64,000 nt of DNA from Scolanthus callimorphus (GCA_033964015.1 CM066912.1:8830371-8894370), one strand, 5' to 3'. Shown: positions 32,926-44,642, numbered from the stretch's first letter. Made by a program: numbers and translations. Notes: generated from the letters alone by a model not told the origin.

Positions 32926-34305
32926 AGGCTGGCTAAATTGCGTGAGAATTCCGTGTCTATGCCAATTAAATTTATTCCGTGCTTGAGCTGTAACAAAGCT
33001 GCAAATTATTTTCCTTGTTTTTGCAATCTAAAATGATCCATAGCTTGATTTTAAACCTCTTAACTTAATTTCTTTCTGGTATGATCCCGGCTGAATAAAC
33101 CACTTTATCGATTACTCATCCTTCCCTGATCCCAGTCCATTCTGCCAGCAACCAAAGACAGGTAACCCAAAGGCTTCATGTATCTTTTCCGAACATCCCC
33201 GAAAGTTCTTTCAAAGTTTTGTGGCCAATAACAATGATACAAGCTACAAGAAACTGCAGATGGCGGACGAAATCTTGACTTGCACAAGGGCCGCCTAACC
33301 AAAGTGAATCGTAACCCATGGCAACACACCATGTACGCACTCCGAAATAAGCCGACGGTACACCAGCGGCTGTCCAACGGAAAATACAACCACTCGAATA
33401 CAGCTCGATGGGTTACTTTCATTTTTTTTTTCATTTTTTTTTTCATTTTTTTTTCACACATTAGCCTATGGGGCTCCACAGGAGTTCCGCTAATAATGAA
33501 CTTTAATAAATAAAAGTAACTCGCGCTTCAGTAATTTGTCACAGTTGCTTTTTCCGTCCAGCCCGTTAAAGCGTTATTTATTTTTCCCAGGGCGTTATTT
33601 TTCAGAGGGAAGACAGTTATAACGGTCAAGCTAAAGTGTTATTTTTCAAGCGTAGCCTGTTACATATATGATCACATATATGAGTACTTGTTTGAAACTG
33701 TCCTCTCTGATTTCCAGCTGCCAATCGACTGACAGAGTGTATGCAGGTACTGTTGTTCATTCTTGTTGGAATTCATTCCATTTCGGTAGTCAATTTTTGA
33801 AGCAAGGAGTGAGGAGTGAGGAATCCTTAACGAGGCATTTGTTCAAGCAATTTGCCCCATCCAGAGGAATGGTGCTCAAACTAAGCAATGGCAACTCTGG
33901 AGGAACAGTTTGCTGTATTGGTTGTAAGTAAAAAGAAATTTATTAAGAAAGTTTGCTGCAAGTGGCAATACCGAATATGCACTCGCAAAAAGAAATTGCC
34001 TACCCCTGTTGAGCTACCCATCCTTGGAATTTAAAGTTGCCCCTACCCACCTTAGTATCCTGAGGTACGTAGCATGGGGATGCAGATTTTTTGTGCCATT
34101 GCCAAGAAGAGGTTACTCTAAATTGGAAAAGCTGGAAACAAAGATATGCAATTTTTAGTTGAGGCAATATGAACCCCGTCCCCACCCTACCTCCATTCTC
34201 TTTACGCTACCTTAAGCACTTTGATTGCAAAGGAAACTACATATTATGCAGTCTTATTTCATATTTGTGCCCTTACTTAGTTGTTTTGCTACTGCTATTA
34301 TCTTA

Positions 34306-35122
34306 TACCCTGGGGACCAGAGGCTGAAACTCTGCCCTTTCGCGTTTGTTTCTCGGGAAACTCAGAGCTGGCGTCAGCCTCTGGAGGCGCGCGGTACGCG
34401 ATTGTTGAGTTAATCCGTTCCGAGTCAGATCCTGACCCTGGCCTTCTGATTGGTTAGTGACATAAACAAACGCCCTGATTCGTCCGATGCGCTCACGTGA
34501 TCTAAAAAACAGTTTGATAGTAGCTGTTGCTTGAGGACGGATGTCCTAGCTGCTCTTTCGACAGTAAAGAGAACGTCCCTGATTTTTCAAGTCGTTCAAG
34601 ACTTGTGTTCGCGACTGAGTAGTGGTTGTGGTAGCTACTCTTCCAAGCCAATTCTCCTAGTAATTGTCCAATGATGTCGGTAATAACGTCTCACATAACT
34701 GATTGAAACTGAGCTCCAACAAACGAGGGGGCAGCATACTTTCGACCAAGACGTAGACGAGGAGGGGATTCTACATATTTCTGTCGAACTACTCGTAGCG
34801 TATTTTACCGGCGTTCTTTCATCGCCAACAAAAAATATCTCAGTACTATTAAAAGTGTAGAAACTGTCGTAACTCGAACGTGGCGCAAAATCTAAATGTA
34901 AACGCACTTTTTGACAGCTGTAACGACAGGCGCAGCGGGCACGTGAAGGAAAACCGGGTTTTCCCGACACGCTAATTGGATAACTGTCAACCGGGAATCG
35001 TACCAGACGCCCCTCCAGAGGCTCTTCGCTTCGCTCCTCGTGGCAAAGTCTCGCTGCGCTCGACCTTGCCTACGCTCGAAAATTTTAATTCTTTGGACCT
35101 CGAGCCTCTGGTTTCCAGGGTA
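34306..35122. mobile_element. 817-bp inverted-repeat element, TACCCTGG ends
   Basis: Left TACCCTGGGGACCAGAGGCT and right AGCCTCTGGTTTCCAGGGTA are inverted copies. A second inverted pair, GCCTCTGGAGGCGCGC near 34378 and GCCCCTCCAGAGGC near 35010, lies inside. TA at both edges could be a target duplication. No transposase is present. Confidence 0.55.
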
Positions 35123-35348
35123 ATTAACTTGTTGACACAGAAATAAAGTATTTATTTGTTTATTTATTACCGTTCCGTACCGTTCTCATGCGAAAAATGA
35201 TATCACCCAAGTCGCGCGATATCGATTTTTCAAGTGGGCTTAAGTGTGGAATTCCTGAGTCGGGTATTGGATTTTCTTTGGATCCCATGTCTGAGGTTTT
35301 ATTGATTTAATAAATTAGTCACCTTGATAAAATCTATTTAACCTTTAG

Positions 35349-36847
35349 GTTCTACAATTTTTCGAAAACGACCTCGAGCCGAGGTGCGACAAGTCATGCG
35401 AAAAATCTTGGAACGTTCTTGGTACGTGAAGGTTGTTCAGTGGCATCCTTGCGCGCCAGGGTCCTTCCCTCACCTTCCCCCAGGGGACAGAGACCCTGGA
35501 ATGGTCTGGTCACGTGTCACCCAGATTTCGGGTGATAACAAAACTTCTCAAGCGGGGGTAGGATACGCGCACGTTGCTCCTTGCGTTTTCTAAAAATGGC
35601 GGGTCGTGACTGTGACTAGCAACGGCGACTAAAAAAAACACTGCGAAACAAGTAACTTTGTTGAGAAACAGTTTAGTTTTCCTCCAATGCTATGGAAAAG
35701 TACATGAGTGGCTTCAAGTTTCGTGTTATTTCTACTGGCAGTCCTTCGAGGGTTCATTGTGTCGGTTGGCAGTCCTTCGAGGGTTCATTGTGTCGGTTGC
35801 TCGTCACGAGACAAAGTTGAAACGTTTTTGCCGTCTAATAAATCAGCTTGTCCGGCAGCAAGCTTGAAGACTAAGATGTACCAATAAAGACAATTATTAA
35901 AAAGTGGAAAAGATGGTTGCAAACTCCAGAACATTCGTCTCTGGCCAAGATTTTGAGTGCAGAGTTGGCCGTTGTTTCGTCTTGATTGTTCTTCGCAAGG
36001 TGGAAATGTTTACTTTTGCTGCCCTACACGGTGGGAAAACTACCGCTTGTCGGCATGGTTGTTCGGCTAAAAGTTTGAGTCCAAGAGATATTTCGGCAAA
36101 GACAGTAAACTCGCAAACTCTAGAAAACAAGTGGAAAAAAACTAGATAGCAAAAACCCGCTTGTCGCCGAAGGCCGGCAATACTCACATTTGAGGAAAAG
36201 ATTCGTTTTCCTGGCGAAACAAACAGTAACACAGTTTCAAATCCTGAGAAGAAATACTGCATGTAGTATAGATTGCTTCTTAGGTAAGATGACTTGAATG
36301 AATGTACATAAAATAAACTAGCACGCTAAAACAAATTGCTCAATATCATTGCCGTTTCTGCTCGTGTTGTCTTGCTGTGACTTAAAGTCAGCCTGGGAAT
36401 TAGTTCAAAAGTTCTTGGGAATACAACGGAAAGTTTATTTTCCATATTTTCTGATTTTCGTGACTAATAGTTTTGGGCAAAATAAAGAAATCTGACAATG
36501 TCTTCAGTCTCTCTTTGTCAGCGATTTTCCGTTGGGACCCCACCCCAAGTTTTGATTTTTGTTATCCCCCGAAATCTTGGTGACACGTGACCAGACCATT
36601 CCAGGGTCCTTTACCTCTGTCCCCTGGGGGAGGTGAGGGAAGGACCCTGGCGCGCGAGGATGGTTCAGTGGCAGGTATCACGGAACCTGCAGTACATAAA
36701 TTTATCAATGGACAAGAGATCGGCTGCGCCGGCGGGAAGCAGCTCAAGTTCAGGGGCAATATGGGGAAGCAGTTTGCCGCTGTACATGTGTCTTGTTCCT
36801 GGTTCAGCGAAGGCACTGCTGATAAGTTGCTAGAGCGTAAGTATCAG
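35349..36847 (+). pseudogene. Coding exon split by a transposon
   Basis: An exon bounded by CCTTTAG (35342-35348) and CAG|GTAAGT (36848) is interrupted at 35444-36662 by an inverted-repeat element. Reading 35349-35443 and resuming at 36672 (one target-duplication copy removed) gives one uninterrupted frame in which GTFLVREGCSV is followed by AGITEPAVHKFINGQEIGCA and GGKQLKFRGNMGKQFAAVHV. The protein is not recognised. The preserved frame argues that this was a real exon until a fairly recent insertion. A Penelope-like fragment starts 17 bp beyond its donor. Confidence 0.5.
35444..36662. mobile_element. 1,219-bp element with about 115-bp inverted repeats and a 9-bp target duplication
   Basis: The ends read CATCCTTGCGCGCCAGGGTC and, inverted, CATCCTCGCGCGCCAGGGTC; the similarity continues for about 115 bp (CTGGTCACGTGTCACC, GATTTCGGG). 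GTTCAGTGG flanks both sides (35435-35443 and 36663-36671). Long inverted repeats with a 9-bp duplication fit a Mutator-like (MULE) non-autonomous element; Merlin is an alternative. The interior has a 30-bp tandem duplication at 35740-35799 and no transposase. Confidence 0.8.
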
Positions 36848-36864
36848 GTAAGTATAGGCGTCAT

Positions 36865-37434
36865 CTATTTATAAGCATTACTGTAAAGAACATAACACTG
36901 CTGTTCCGAACAATTTCTTAGCACGCTTTAATGTAATCAAGAAATGCACGAACAAATTTGACTGCCTAGTTCACGAAATGCTGTTTATTCAAGATCTTAA
37001 ACCATCACCGAATGTACAGTCTGATTCTCTTCGTGCTAAAGTGTTTAAGTTTTATACTCTTTATACTTTTATGCAAATAAAATAATAGCTTTATACTCTT
37101 ATGCAAATCTTTAACTTAGACTTTTCACAAACCTTTTCGCAAACTTTATCATTAAAGAGCCCATGTCAGCCACTCCTTTGTTGTTGTTTTTGTTCGATAT
37201 TAGAAGACGAATTACGTGTAGAAATCTCTTAATAAACATCTAAAAACAAAATTTCAGATTTGATTTACCAAATTCAATCGAGAAAATTGCTCTATATTTT
37301 CTAAATCAGCCGATGGAAATGGATGCTTTTTCCGACTTGGTATGTTGCTATGCTGTCAAAATGGCGGCTGACACAGGCTCTTTAATTATGTACCTTGATA
37401 ATGGCGCTAGATGCACCGAAACGTCGGTTTTTAT
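36865..37434 (+). mobile_element. Penelope-like fragment, second copy
   Basis: Starts abruptly at GGCGTCATCTATTTATAAGC, identical to an internal point of the copy at 13120, and keeps the last third of the GIY-YIG frame (KKCTNKFDCLVHEMLFIQ). It then continues with GATAATGGCGCTAGATGCAC and CGAAACGTCGG. It is followed directly by cassette copy 3. Confidence 0.65.
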
Positions 37435-37446
37435 CACTCACCTCCA

Positions 37447-37993
37447 GAAGAAGGTGGTCGAGCAGCATGAAGAGTGCTTCCTACAGAGGGTGGCACGATT
37501 CTTGCAAGCTCGGGCAGCTTTTCATGAAGGGCTGCTCCAGGTGTCAGCACCAACCAAACAGGTTACAGACATAATAGTGGTACCTGCCTGGTTTCTGTTA
37601 ATCTCCTGCGTGATGTGATGACAGGACAGGAAGTCCTGAAAGCAGAAATCACCTCATATTTGGCACCGTTCTTAGGATGGATTCAGCTAAAAAGGTACTA
37701 CTTATTGTATTGTATTTTTTACTTATTGTATTTTAGTCTATTTTATTTTAGTTCATGCCAAGTTTTTTGTACATGGTTTCCTTTATTTTGTAGGTTGCAA
37801 AAAGGTAGCAGGAAAGGGAGCGGGGACATCATCGTGGGTCTGTTCTCTGGCTGGGGTGACATTGGGGTGGCAATTTGCATAGACATCTGGCACTACATGA
37901 GGCGGTTTGCTGTCGGGTGCACTTGTATCCTGCGTTCCTTGCTGGGCTCTCTTCTTGCATCTTCGAGTGGGATAAGGATGACGTGTCTCTTGT
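37447..37993 (+). pseudogene. Cassette copy 3, core fragment
   Basis: Exon 37447-37694 reads VVEQHEECFLQRVARFLQAR and LRDVMTGQEVLKAEITS (by frame change), and exon 37794-37993 carries the IWHYMRRFAVGCT block before DVSL, where LINE sequence starts. Structure, indels and breakpoints match copy 1 (13490-14022), so the two share a common ancestor made after the LINE joined. The 5' end and C-terminal exons are absent. Confidence 0.65.
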
Positions 37994-38470
37994 AGACGCT
38001 ACTATACAAGAGTCCCAATTTATACTAGCAAATTTGTATGCACCAAATACAGTGAAAGAGCATTTTTTTTGGAAATATAAGTGAGATAATTTATAGTTTA
38101 GATTTCACTCCAGACTATAATATGGTTTTGGCGAGGATTGGAATATTACATTTAGTGAGCTCGATGGTTCAGGAGGCAATGTAGAAAGGAAAGATTCGGT
38201 TAAATTCGTTGAAGACATGATGATTGCAAACGACCTTGTTGATATATGGAGAGTAAGAAACCCAGGAAGACACTGAGAAGGCTGATATCCTTACTGCAGT
38301 ACAAACGGATCATTCCGCTATTTCGCTATATTTAAATGGCCTTCCCGATCAGCCTAGAGGATATTTTGGCGCTATAATGCTAGCCTGTCCGATGACACGA
38401 CATACATAGAAAAATATAGTCAAAATTTAGTGAGTGGATACATAAAAAAGTGCTAGTCTGACCAAAATTT
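37994..38470 (+). mobile_element. LINE endonuclease fragment, second copy
   Basis: VDATIQESQFILANLYAPN, then ELDGSGGNVERKDSVKFVED, as in 14023-14405. It extends further (TDHSAISLYLNGLPDQPRG; YIEKYSQNLVSGYIKK) into the end of the endonuclease domain. It lacks the KRFTWRR segment that is present in the other copy. Confidence 0.65.
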
Positions 38471-38914
38471 GACTTCTTTTTCAGCCGTTTTGTCCGGCCT
38501 AGTACTTTAATTATCTACAACACATTCTTACTGAGTGTATTTTAGTGAAAAATTCCGCCTTGAATACAAGGAAAAACGTCTGCGAAAAGTACGGTTTTTT
38601 CGTCCGCCATTAAAATTTTATGTTCCAAAATATGAGCCTCTAATTATAAATGACAGCGGTTATAGCAGCCTCGTTTTGAATCGAGACGCATTTTTATCCC
38701 CCTGAGCATCCAGGACTCTTATTCGTATTGATACGGCTCATTTTGGAGCACACTGAACAATTTGAGTGAAGTTTCAAGAAATGACGCTCGGAAATATACG
38801 TCCGCAACTCGTAAAATATCAGCCTGCTTTACATGAAAAAACATCTAATAAGATATATGTAAACAAAAGGCGCGGGAAAGACGAACGAAGATGCTCCATA
38901 TTGAATCGGAATTA

Positions 38915-39520
38915 AAAATATGGGAAAATGAATTTTCTGTTAATCCTTCTCCAGAAAATCTTGAGAAACTGGAACAACCTTGATACGAAAATTGCTTCTA
39001 AGGCTCTCGTTTCTAGAATACAAAGCATTTTACCAGATATAATTCATTTTGATCAGAACGCGTTCGCCTTTCAAGTTGCTCTAGATACTAAGACAAGAGA
39101 ATTCCAGTCTAAATTTCTAATTCGAATAGTCTATCCTAATAGTCTATTATATAAAATGAAATTAGTGCCCTCCCCTTTGTGCTCTTTTTACAAGAATGAG
39201 CAGGAAACCCTCGAGCATTTATTTTCAATTGCCCAACTATAAGGACCTTTTGGTCCAATCTTGAAAGTTTTCTAGTAGGTTTACATTTAGTAGAAAATTA
39301 TTTTTCACTAGAACAAATATTCTTTGGCAAATTTGACAGTACATCTCATTTTTTTGATAGTGAACCATATTATTATACTTGCTAAACGATTTATATATAA
39401 TTGTAAATACAACAACTCGATGCCTTTATTTAGTATTTTCAAACGAAAATTGAAAGATATATGAAATAGAATACTCAATAGCGAAAAACAAATAAAAGAT
39501 TGAAAAACGCTAGGAAAATG
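38915..39520 (+). mobile_element. L1-like ORF2 relic with internal deletions
   Basis: Three ORF2 parts are fused: a pre-RT segment (WENEFSVNPSPENLEKLEQ), an RT start (SKALVSRIQSILPDIIHFDQ) and the post-RT region (TREFQSKFLIRIVYPNSLLY; CSFYKNEQETLEHLF). The tail FWSNLESFLVGLHLVENYFS follows in another frame. The reverse-transcriptase catalytic part is gone. Confidence 0.65.
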
Positions 39521-39723
39521 ATCTTCTCTTTTGCATATTTTCTCAATATTACGCCTAATGTCCAAATTAAAAGGTTTTAATGGCATCTGATGATCGTGAT
39601 TAATATATAGGTTTAAATATCAGAAGCTCATAATGATCGTACGTGCGTTTTAATGCTTTTAGCATCGCGTTTCACCTTTGCGTAATTGCTCACTGTACCG
39701 TGGTGCAGTGCATACCCATATAT

Positions 39724-39962
39724 GAAGATGTTCAGGCAAGCCTGTGGCCGCGTAGCACTAAGTTCAACAGAGTGGAGATAAGGAATTAACCTTGTGTGAA
39801 AGCTAACGTGCTAATGAAATGGTCCCATGTGTGCTTCTGAGCGTTAGCCCTAGTAAGCGGAGAAAGAGAAAAAAATCTCTGACCCCGAGATGGATTCGAA
39901 CCCACGACCTTCAGAATTGTACATCCGATGCTCTACCAGCTGAGCTATCAAGGTCAGACTGG
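39724..39962 (-). repeat. tRNA-derived repeat, copy with tRNA-like head
   Basis: On the minus strand, 39960-39884 reads TGACCTTGATAGCTCAGCTG with a plausible acceptor, D-arm and anticodon arm, then GGTCGTGGGTTCGAATCC (B-box). The anticodon loop has eight bases and the T-stem has mismatches, so it is not a functional tRNA. The flanking 160 bp (TTAACCTTGTGTGAAAGC... and TGTTCAGGCAAGCCTGTGG...) recur at 40017-40081 and 40404-40537, so it belongs to a SINE-like or other dispersed repeat. Confidence 0.6.
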
Positions 39963-40016
39963 GAGCAGGTCGGGGTAAATTAGATGTTATGTTCGCGGTA
40001 ATGAAGTGAATATATG

Positions 40017-40537
40017 TAGATGTTCAGGCAAGCCTGTGGCCGCGTAGCACTAAGTTCAACAGAGTGGAGATAAGGAATTAAGTAGCGTTCCGTCTTAGAA
40101 CTATAGCGGAAACAATAGGGCCGCGGAACAGTGGTCGTCTAGTGATGCTCACACTCGATTTTCTTCTTGAACAACGAAATGCTATGAAATATCCGGAAAT
40201 CCTATTCGGAAAGATTTCAGCACTGCAAACGAAGTATTTCGCTACGAAATCGTTCAAAAACAAATTTCAACCAATCAGAAGGCCAGGATTTGTTGACTAA
40301 GCCAATTAGTTGTTTAGAAATTTAACAATTTAAAATTTTACACAAAGCATAACTCAAATTCCCCATAGCCGTTCACGCTATCGTTCTTGGACGGAGCGCT
40401 ACTTAACCTTGTGTGAAAGCTAACGTGCTAATGAAATGGTCCCATGTGTGCTTCTGAGCGTTAGCCCTAGTAAGCGGAGAAAGAGAAAAAAATCTCTGAC
40501 CCCGAGAGGGATTCGAACCCACGACCTTCAGAATTGT
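40017..40537 (-). repeat. Second copy of the tRNA-derived repeat, interrupted by a MITE
   Basis: 40017-40081 matches 39724-39789, and 40404-40537 matches 39787-39921. The 321 bp between them is a MITE at a TTAA site. The tRNA-like head is cut short at about 40537. Confidence 0.7.
40082..40402. mobile_element. 321-bp TTAA-flanked MITE
   Basis: Ends GTAGCGTTCCGTC and GACGGAGCGCTAC are inverted copies, the similarity extending through AGAAC.ATAGCG. TTAA flanks it at 40078-40081 and 40403-40406. The paralogous empty site with one TTAA is at 39786-39789. TTAA targeting is typical of piggyBac and Kolobok elements. Confidence 0.85.
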
Positions 40538-41782
40538 TAAACGAGAACTATTAAACGTTTTCGTGACACACACCTCAGGTCCCCTATTTGACCTAGCAGA
40601 AGACATTTTTACATAAAGAGGGGTCACATAATCTTTGCGCGCGAAGCGCGCCCAACTTTTGATAACCGCATTTCATCAAGCCTCAGAAAAAGGGTAGATG
40701 GTTTTTTGTGTATAGTAAACAAAGCCTGTCAGAAGCGCAAGAAATACGCTAATTATATAGGTTAGATGAAAGCTCATAGCGAAGGGCTCCTGAGCCTTTA
40801 GGTAATATTTTTCATGCGCTCTGCAAATGAAGAAATTATTATTATTCATGTGCTTGAAGCACCGACCAAATGACTAAACGTTGAACTCACGCTTACCTAA
40901 GTTGTGTTCTTTCAAACATAGAGACTGCCCGGCAGGCCTATCAGTGCATATTATATGTTAAATTTTTATTAAGTATTGAGTGAAATTAGAAACATATAAG
41001 CGAGTTGAAACATGTAACAAACATATTGAATGCTGTAAAAAATACAAACTTTTCGTTTCCTCCCTGTTATGTGCTTGTATTTTTTTGGGTGACCCCCCCT
41101 TTAGTGGCGTATTTTTTTGGGTGACCCCCCTTTGAGACCGTATTCTTTTGGGTGACCCCCCCCCCCCCTCATTTCCACCCCCCTCCCTGATAAAAAATGA
41201 ACGGTCCCTTATTCATGGCTTTGTGTTGTGAAAATCTTTTATTTCGACTTAGCGTGCGCTCTGCAAACCAAGGCAGTGGTACGTTTGTTCAAACTTGAAA
41301 TTTTCCTTAGCGTATTATTTATATAAGATACATCAAAAAGAAAGGCAATAGATTAAAAGAAGTGCATGATTTAATATTCATATATTATACTCGAGACAGG
41401 GATAACTGCCGGAAACGAGCCTTGTGATGGTGTTAATTGATTTCCATGGTCTCTATGTATTTTGAGTACAACAAGAAGCAGAAATAACCAACATTATTGA
41501 ATAAGAGCGATAATGTGTTTATGCACGACGCACCCGCAGACTTTTCCTGTCCAACCTTCCGGACCAGCACAATTTCAGGAGGTCGAGCAGAAAATGCTCA
41601 CCCAAGCTCGGGCGTTGGCCTGAGAACTCAAGCACGGCCAATTCACTAACGCCAAGTGGAGAGAACTGAAGGAGGCCAACAACAGCACATTGCGAACGGA
41701 GTGGAAAGACAACAAGATCACGACGGAACCACACTTTTCCAGTTTTAGTGACGACCTAGCCTGGATATTTAAGGAGTAGTTT
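40538..41782. other. Gap without recognised genes
   Basis: Contains three repeats of TTTTTTGGGTGACCCCCC at 41085-41165 and otherwise AT-rich DNA. Between 41519 and 41760 there is weak coding-like sequence upstream of a reverse-transcriptase scrap. Confidence 0.4.
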
Positions 41783-41900
41783 AAGGCGACTACCGTCCTT
41801 CACATTCTGGACGATTTCTTGTTTATTGCCCATTCTGTGGCTAAGTTCCTTGCTGATCTCAATGCTTTTTTGAATGTGTGTGAGCGGAATAACCTTAGAC
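41783..41900 (+). mobile_element. Reverse-transcriptase fragment with LDD motif
   Basis: Reads TTVLHILDDFLFIAHSVAKF followed by LADLNAFLNVCERNN, which matches the active-site hairpin (xLDD) of DIRS-type or related reverse transcriptases. It is cut off about 60 bp later by a minisatellite. Classification is tentative. Confidence 0.5.
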
Positions 41901-41955
41901 ACCGTATTATCGCAAGCGCGCCTCCCAGAGGATATATGGAGGGGGGATCCAAGCG

Positions 41956-42235
41956 GATGCCATTCTTATCGGACCAACTCTCTTCTGCTATCGAATCGGA
42001 TGCCATTCCATCCGACCAACTCTCTCCTGCTATCGAATCGGATGCTATACTATCGGACCAACTCTCTCCTGCTATCAAATCGAATGCTATTCTTTCGGAC
42101 CAACTCTCTCTCCTGCTATCGGATCGGATTCTATTCCATCGGACCAACTCTCCTGCTATCGAATCGGATGCCATTCTATCGGATCAACTCTGACGTGCAA
42201 TCGAATTGAACACCATTCCATCGGATCATCGATTC
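41956..42235. repeat. 42-bp minisatellite, six copies
   Basis: Units contain ATCGGACCAACTCTCTCCTG and CTATCGAATCGGATGCCATT; starts are spaced 42, 42, 42, 44 and 40 bp. Because 42 is a multiple of three, several frames stay open on both strands, which explains overlapping open frames there that are not genes. Confidence 0.8.
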
Positions 42236-42658
42236 TTAAGTTGTATTTTCCGTGGCCAGTGTCCACTTTTCGTTGTCTGTTGAACGATCTCGTTTAAGAT
42301 CAGATGAATGTCGCACAATATCCGATGAAATACGAACACGTTTTCCATCGGATTTTATACGACACGAACTGACTTGAGCCGATCTGGTCAGCGGTGTGTT
42401 ATATGTTTCTGATTAACCGGCATGCTTTTCGAGCACCGAGTGCATCGTTCACACTTCGGCCTCCACGCTTCTGCTTCAGCATAGAGCGAGAACACGTGCG
42501 GAAAGGAAACACGAAGGAAACATAGTGATAGGTAAACTAGTGAAATGTGAGGGGTAGGGGTAGGGTGTTCGGTGTTTGTCACCAAAACCCTACATAGACT
42601 GAACCCTATATCCTGTGCAACAGAAAAATAATACATATGGAAATCATTTTCTTGCTAT

Positions 42659-42992
42659 CCTTAAGGTTCAGCGCGTTGACTTTAGCGACCCCCAAGGCGG
42701 AAAAGGAGCGTGTGATCGCAAAGCTGCAACTATAAAATCGCACGTCTGCGATTTATCAACGAGGGAAACAACGTCCAGTCCGCCACTGAGCTGCGAGATG
42801 CCATTCTCTCTAACGGGGGGATTCCTGGAGTGCGAGTTGCACTTGCCGATGCCGGACAACTCGCTGCTATTCAGCCTTTCAAGCTTGAGGGTATCAGCAC
42901 CCTGAATAACTTCAAAATTACCTCCAGTGGCCTTACTTGTTGGAAAGCCTATAATGTTGGAGAAGGAAAAGCCATCAGCTGGCAACAGCTTA
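42659..42992 (+). pseudogene. Fragment of a multi-copy invertebrate domain (DPQGGKGxCDRKAA)
   Basis: Reads VDFSDPQGGKGACDRKAATI, then after a one-base frame change near 42745 EGNNVQSATELRDAILSNGG, VRVALADAGQLAAIQPFKLE and ISTLNNFKITSSGLTCWKAY. I recall this block from many anthozoan and fish predicted proteins with N-terminal C2H2 fingers, of transposon-like copy number, but cannot name the family. It ends at a possible donor near 42993. Confidence 0.5.
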
Positions 42993-42999
42993 AAGGTAC

Positions 43000-44226
43000 A
43001 CAAACATTATACCGTCATTCATGCGTTCATGTATATTAGCCTTCACCTCATTTTCAGAGCTCGCTATCCGTAAGAGAGATGTAAAACCAGAAGGGGAAAA
43101 TAGGAAGACGAAAAACAGAAAAACGGGCAGGCAGGCAGTTCCACATATTGTAAGTAAGATTAAGGACGGTGCCTACAAAAACGAGTATTTTTTCGCACTA
43201 AATGACTATGTGGGAATGAAAGGTAATGTGAAAGGCTATTCATTTCCGATAAAAAAGGTAGGGTACCCACGCAAGTTTTCGAGATAACCCACCCCCAAAA
43301 CCCTATAAAAGCAGAATCAGCGGTTTTTTAAATTACGGGAAAAAAATATTTTTCTCGATAGTTTGATTTAAATTCTACTTTCGCTCGTAAAATCGGCAGC
43401 TGTTATTACATTTGTTGGATTCCATAACAAATAATTGTACATTTCGGCTTTTAAAGTATTTTAGGGGTTAAAATTTCTACTAAAGACCCAAAATCTACCT
43501 CTGACACAAGTTACTTCCTGCGTTAAAAAATAGCCTCAAAATATTTTTCACACGTTAAAAAATTGCAAATACGCTGCAGAGGTTTTATATTTTCGATTGA
43601 TGTAAAAACATATAGGGGTAGCCACGCAATTTTCAGAAATATCATGCCTTTTGACAGTAGGTAAAATAGTAAAGTGGCAAATCTGCGCACCCCTCCCCTG
43701 TGAGTAGAAATTGGCATTCAAAATGGCGGCTTTTTAGCAAGAGGGGAAAAGTGGAAAAATAAAGGTAACTACGTGGTGCATTGATTAAAAATCATTTAAA
43801 TATTGATTTTAGATAAAAGTGTAGTATATTTGATCCCACAATCAATGACAAGCAGATCGAGATTATTGAAAATAACAAGGCGAACTTACGAAGTCAGTTC
43901 TCTTTCAAACGATAACAACGACTTTTTTGTCATTTACAAAGCGAGTCTTCTACAAACATTATTGAAATGAAACTGCATGTACGCCATATAACTTAAAGTG
44001 TAAATATACATTACGTTTTCTGATTCATTTGTGGTATTTTTGCGTAAAGATATCTAAGACTTTTAGTATCAAACCTACGGTTACTTTTACTCAGAGAAAA
44101 ATCCCGATATTTTTACTAAATGTAAACTTTTATGGGTTATTTACCCAAGAAAGTTAAAACTGAAGGTAATTTACAGAGAAAAAAAAACAAAGAAAAAAAG
44201 AAGAAAAAGAAAAAAAATTCCACGGC
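43000..44226. other. Gap without recognised genes
   Basis: AT-rich. TTAAGGACGGTGCCTAC at 43159-43176 recurs inverted at 49898-49914 outside the ISL2EU element, so the ISL2EU element may have landed in or between two such repeat ends. Confidence 0.3.
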
Positions 44227-44298
44227 CTCGAGCAAGTTCTGAACCCGGGGTACTTGCAGTTCGTCTAGCGCCTTAGTCAACTGCGCCATTGAGCCTCA
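44227..44298 (-). repeat. tRNA-like sequence
   Basis: Minus strand TGGCGCAGTTGACTAAGGCG resembles an A-box and GGGTTCAGAACTTGCTCGAG a weak B-box. It has no good acceptor stem. Pseudo-tRNA or SINE remnant. Confidence 0.3.
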
Positions 44299-44642
44299 TC
44301 AGAAAGCGTGATTGATTAAAATGCTACATATAGACGTTTTTCATAAATGGCGAATCTGGCATGGGAACGAGGCTGAAAATGTAAACAAACATGGCGCCTG
44401 CCCAGGAAAGTTTCTGCCCGTGAAGAGAGGAACAAAAAAGCCAGGTTTTTAGCGTTTCTTGGGTTCTTGGAAGGGAAAAAAAATGTTAAAGCGAAAAGAT
44501 TTAGGCTTAGGGTCGACTACTCTTAGGTTAAAATGTGAGGTTTTTGTGAATTTCAAGCGAAAAAAGGGGAGGGTTTTCTCGAGTGTTGAGTCCGACAATT
44601 TCTTTATCTCTTCGCGTGGGCTGAAAGTTTCTTTTTGTGAGT

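Noticed and set aside
33105..33479. Minus-strand open frame with a lysine/methionine run.
   Set aside because: The run is a translated poly(T) tract (33420-33456); no family resemblance or splice support.
39884..39962. Functional tRNA gene on the minus strand.
   Set aside because: Eight-base anticodon loop and mismatched T-stem, embedded in a repeat.
41800..42209. Open frames on both strands through the 42-bp repeat.
   Set aside because: A repeat unit divisible by three keeps frames open automatically; there is no start context or family match.
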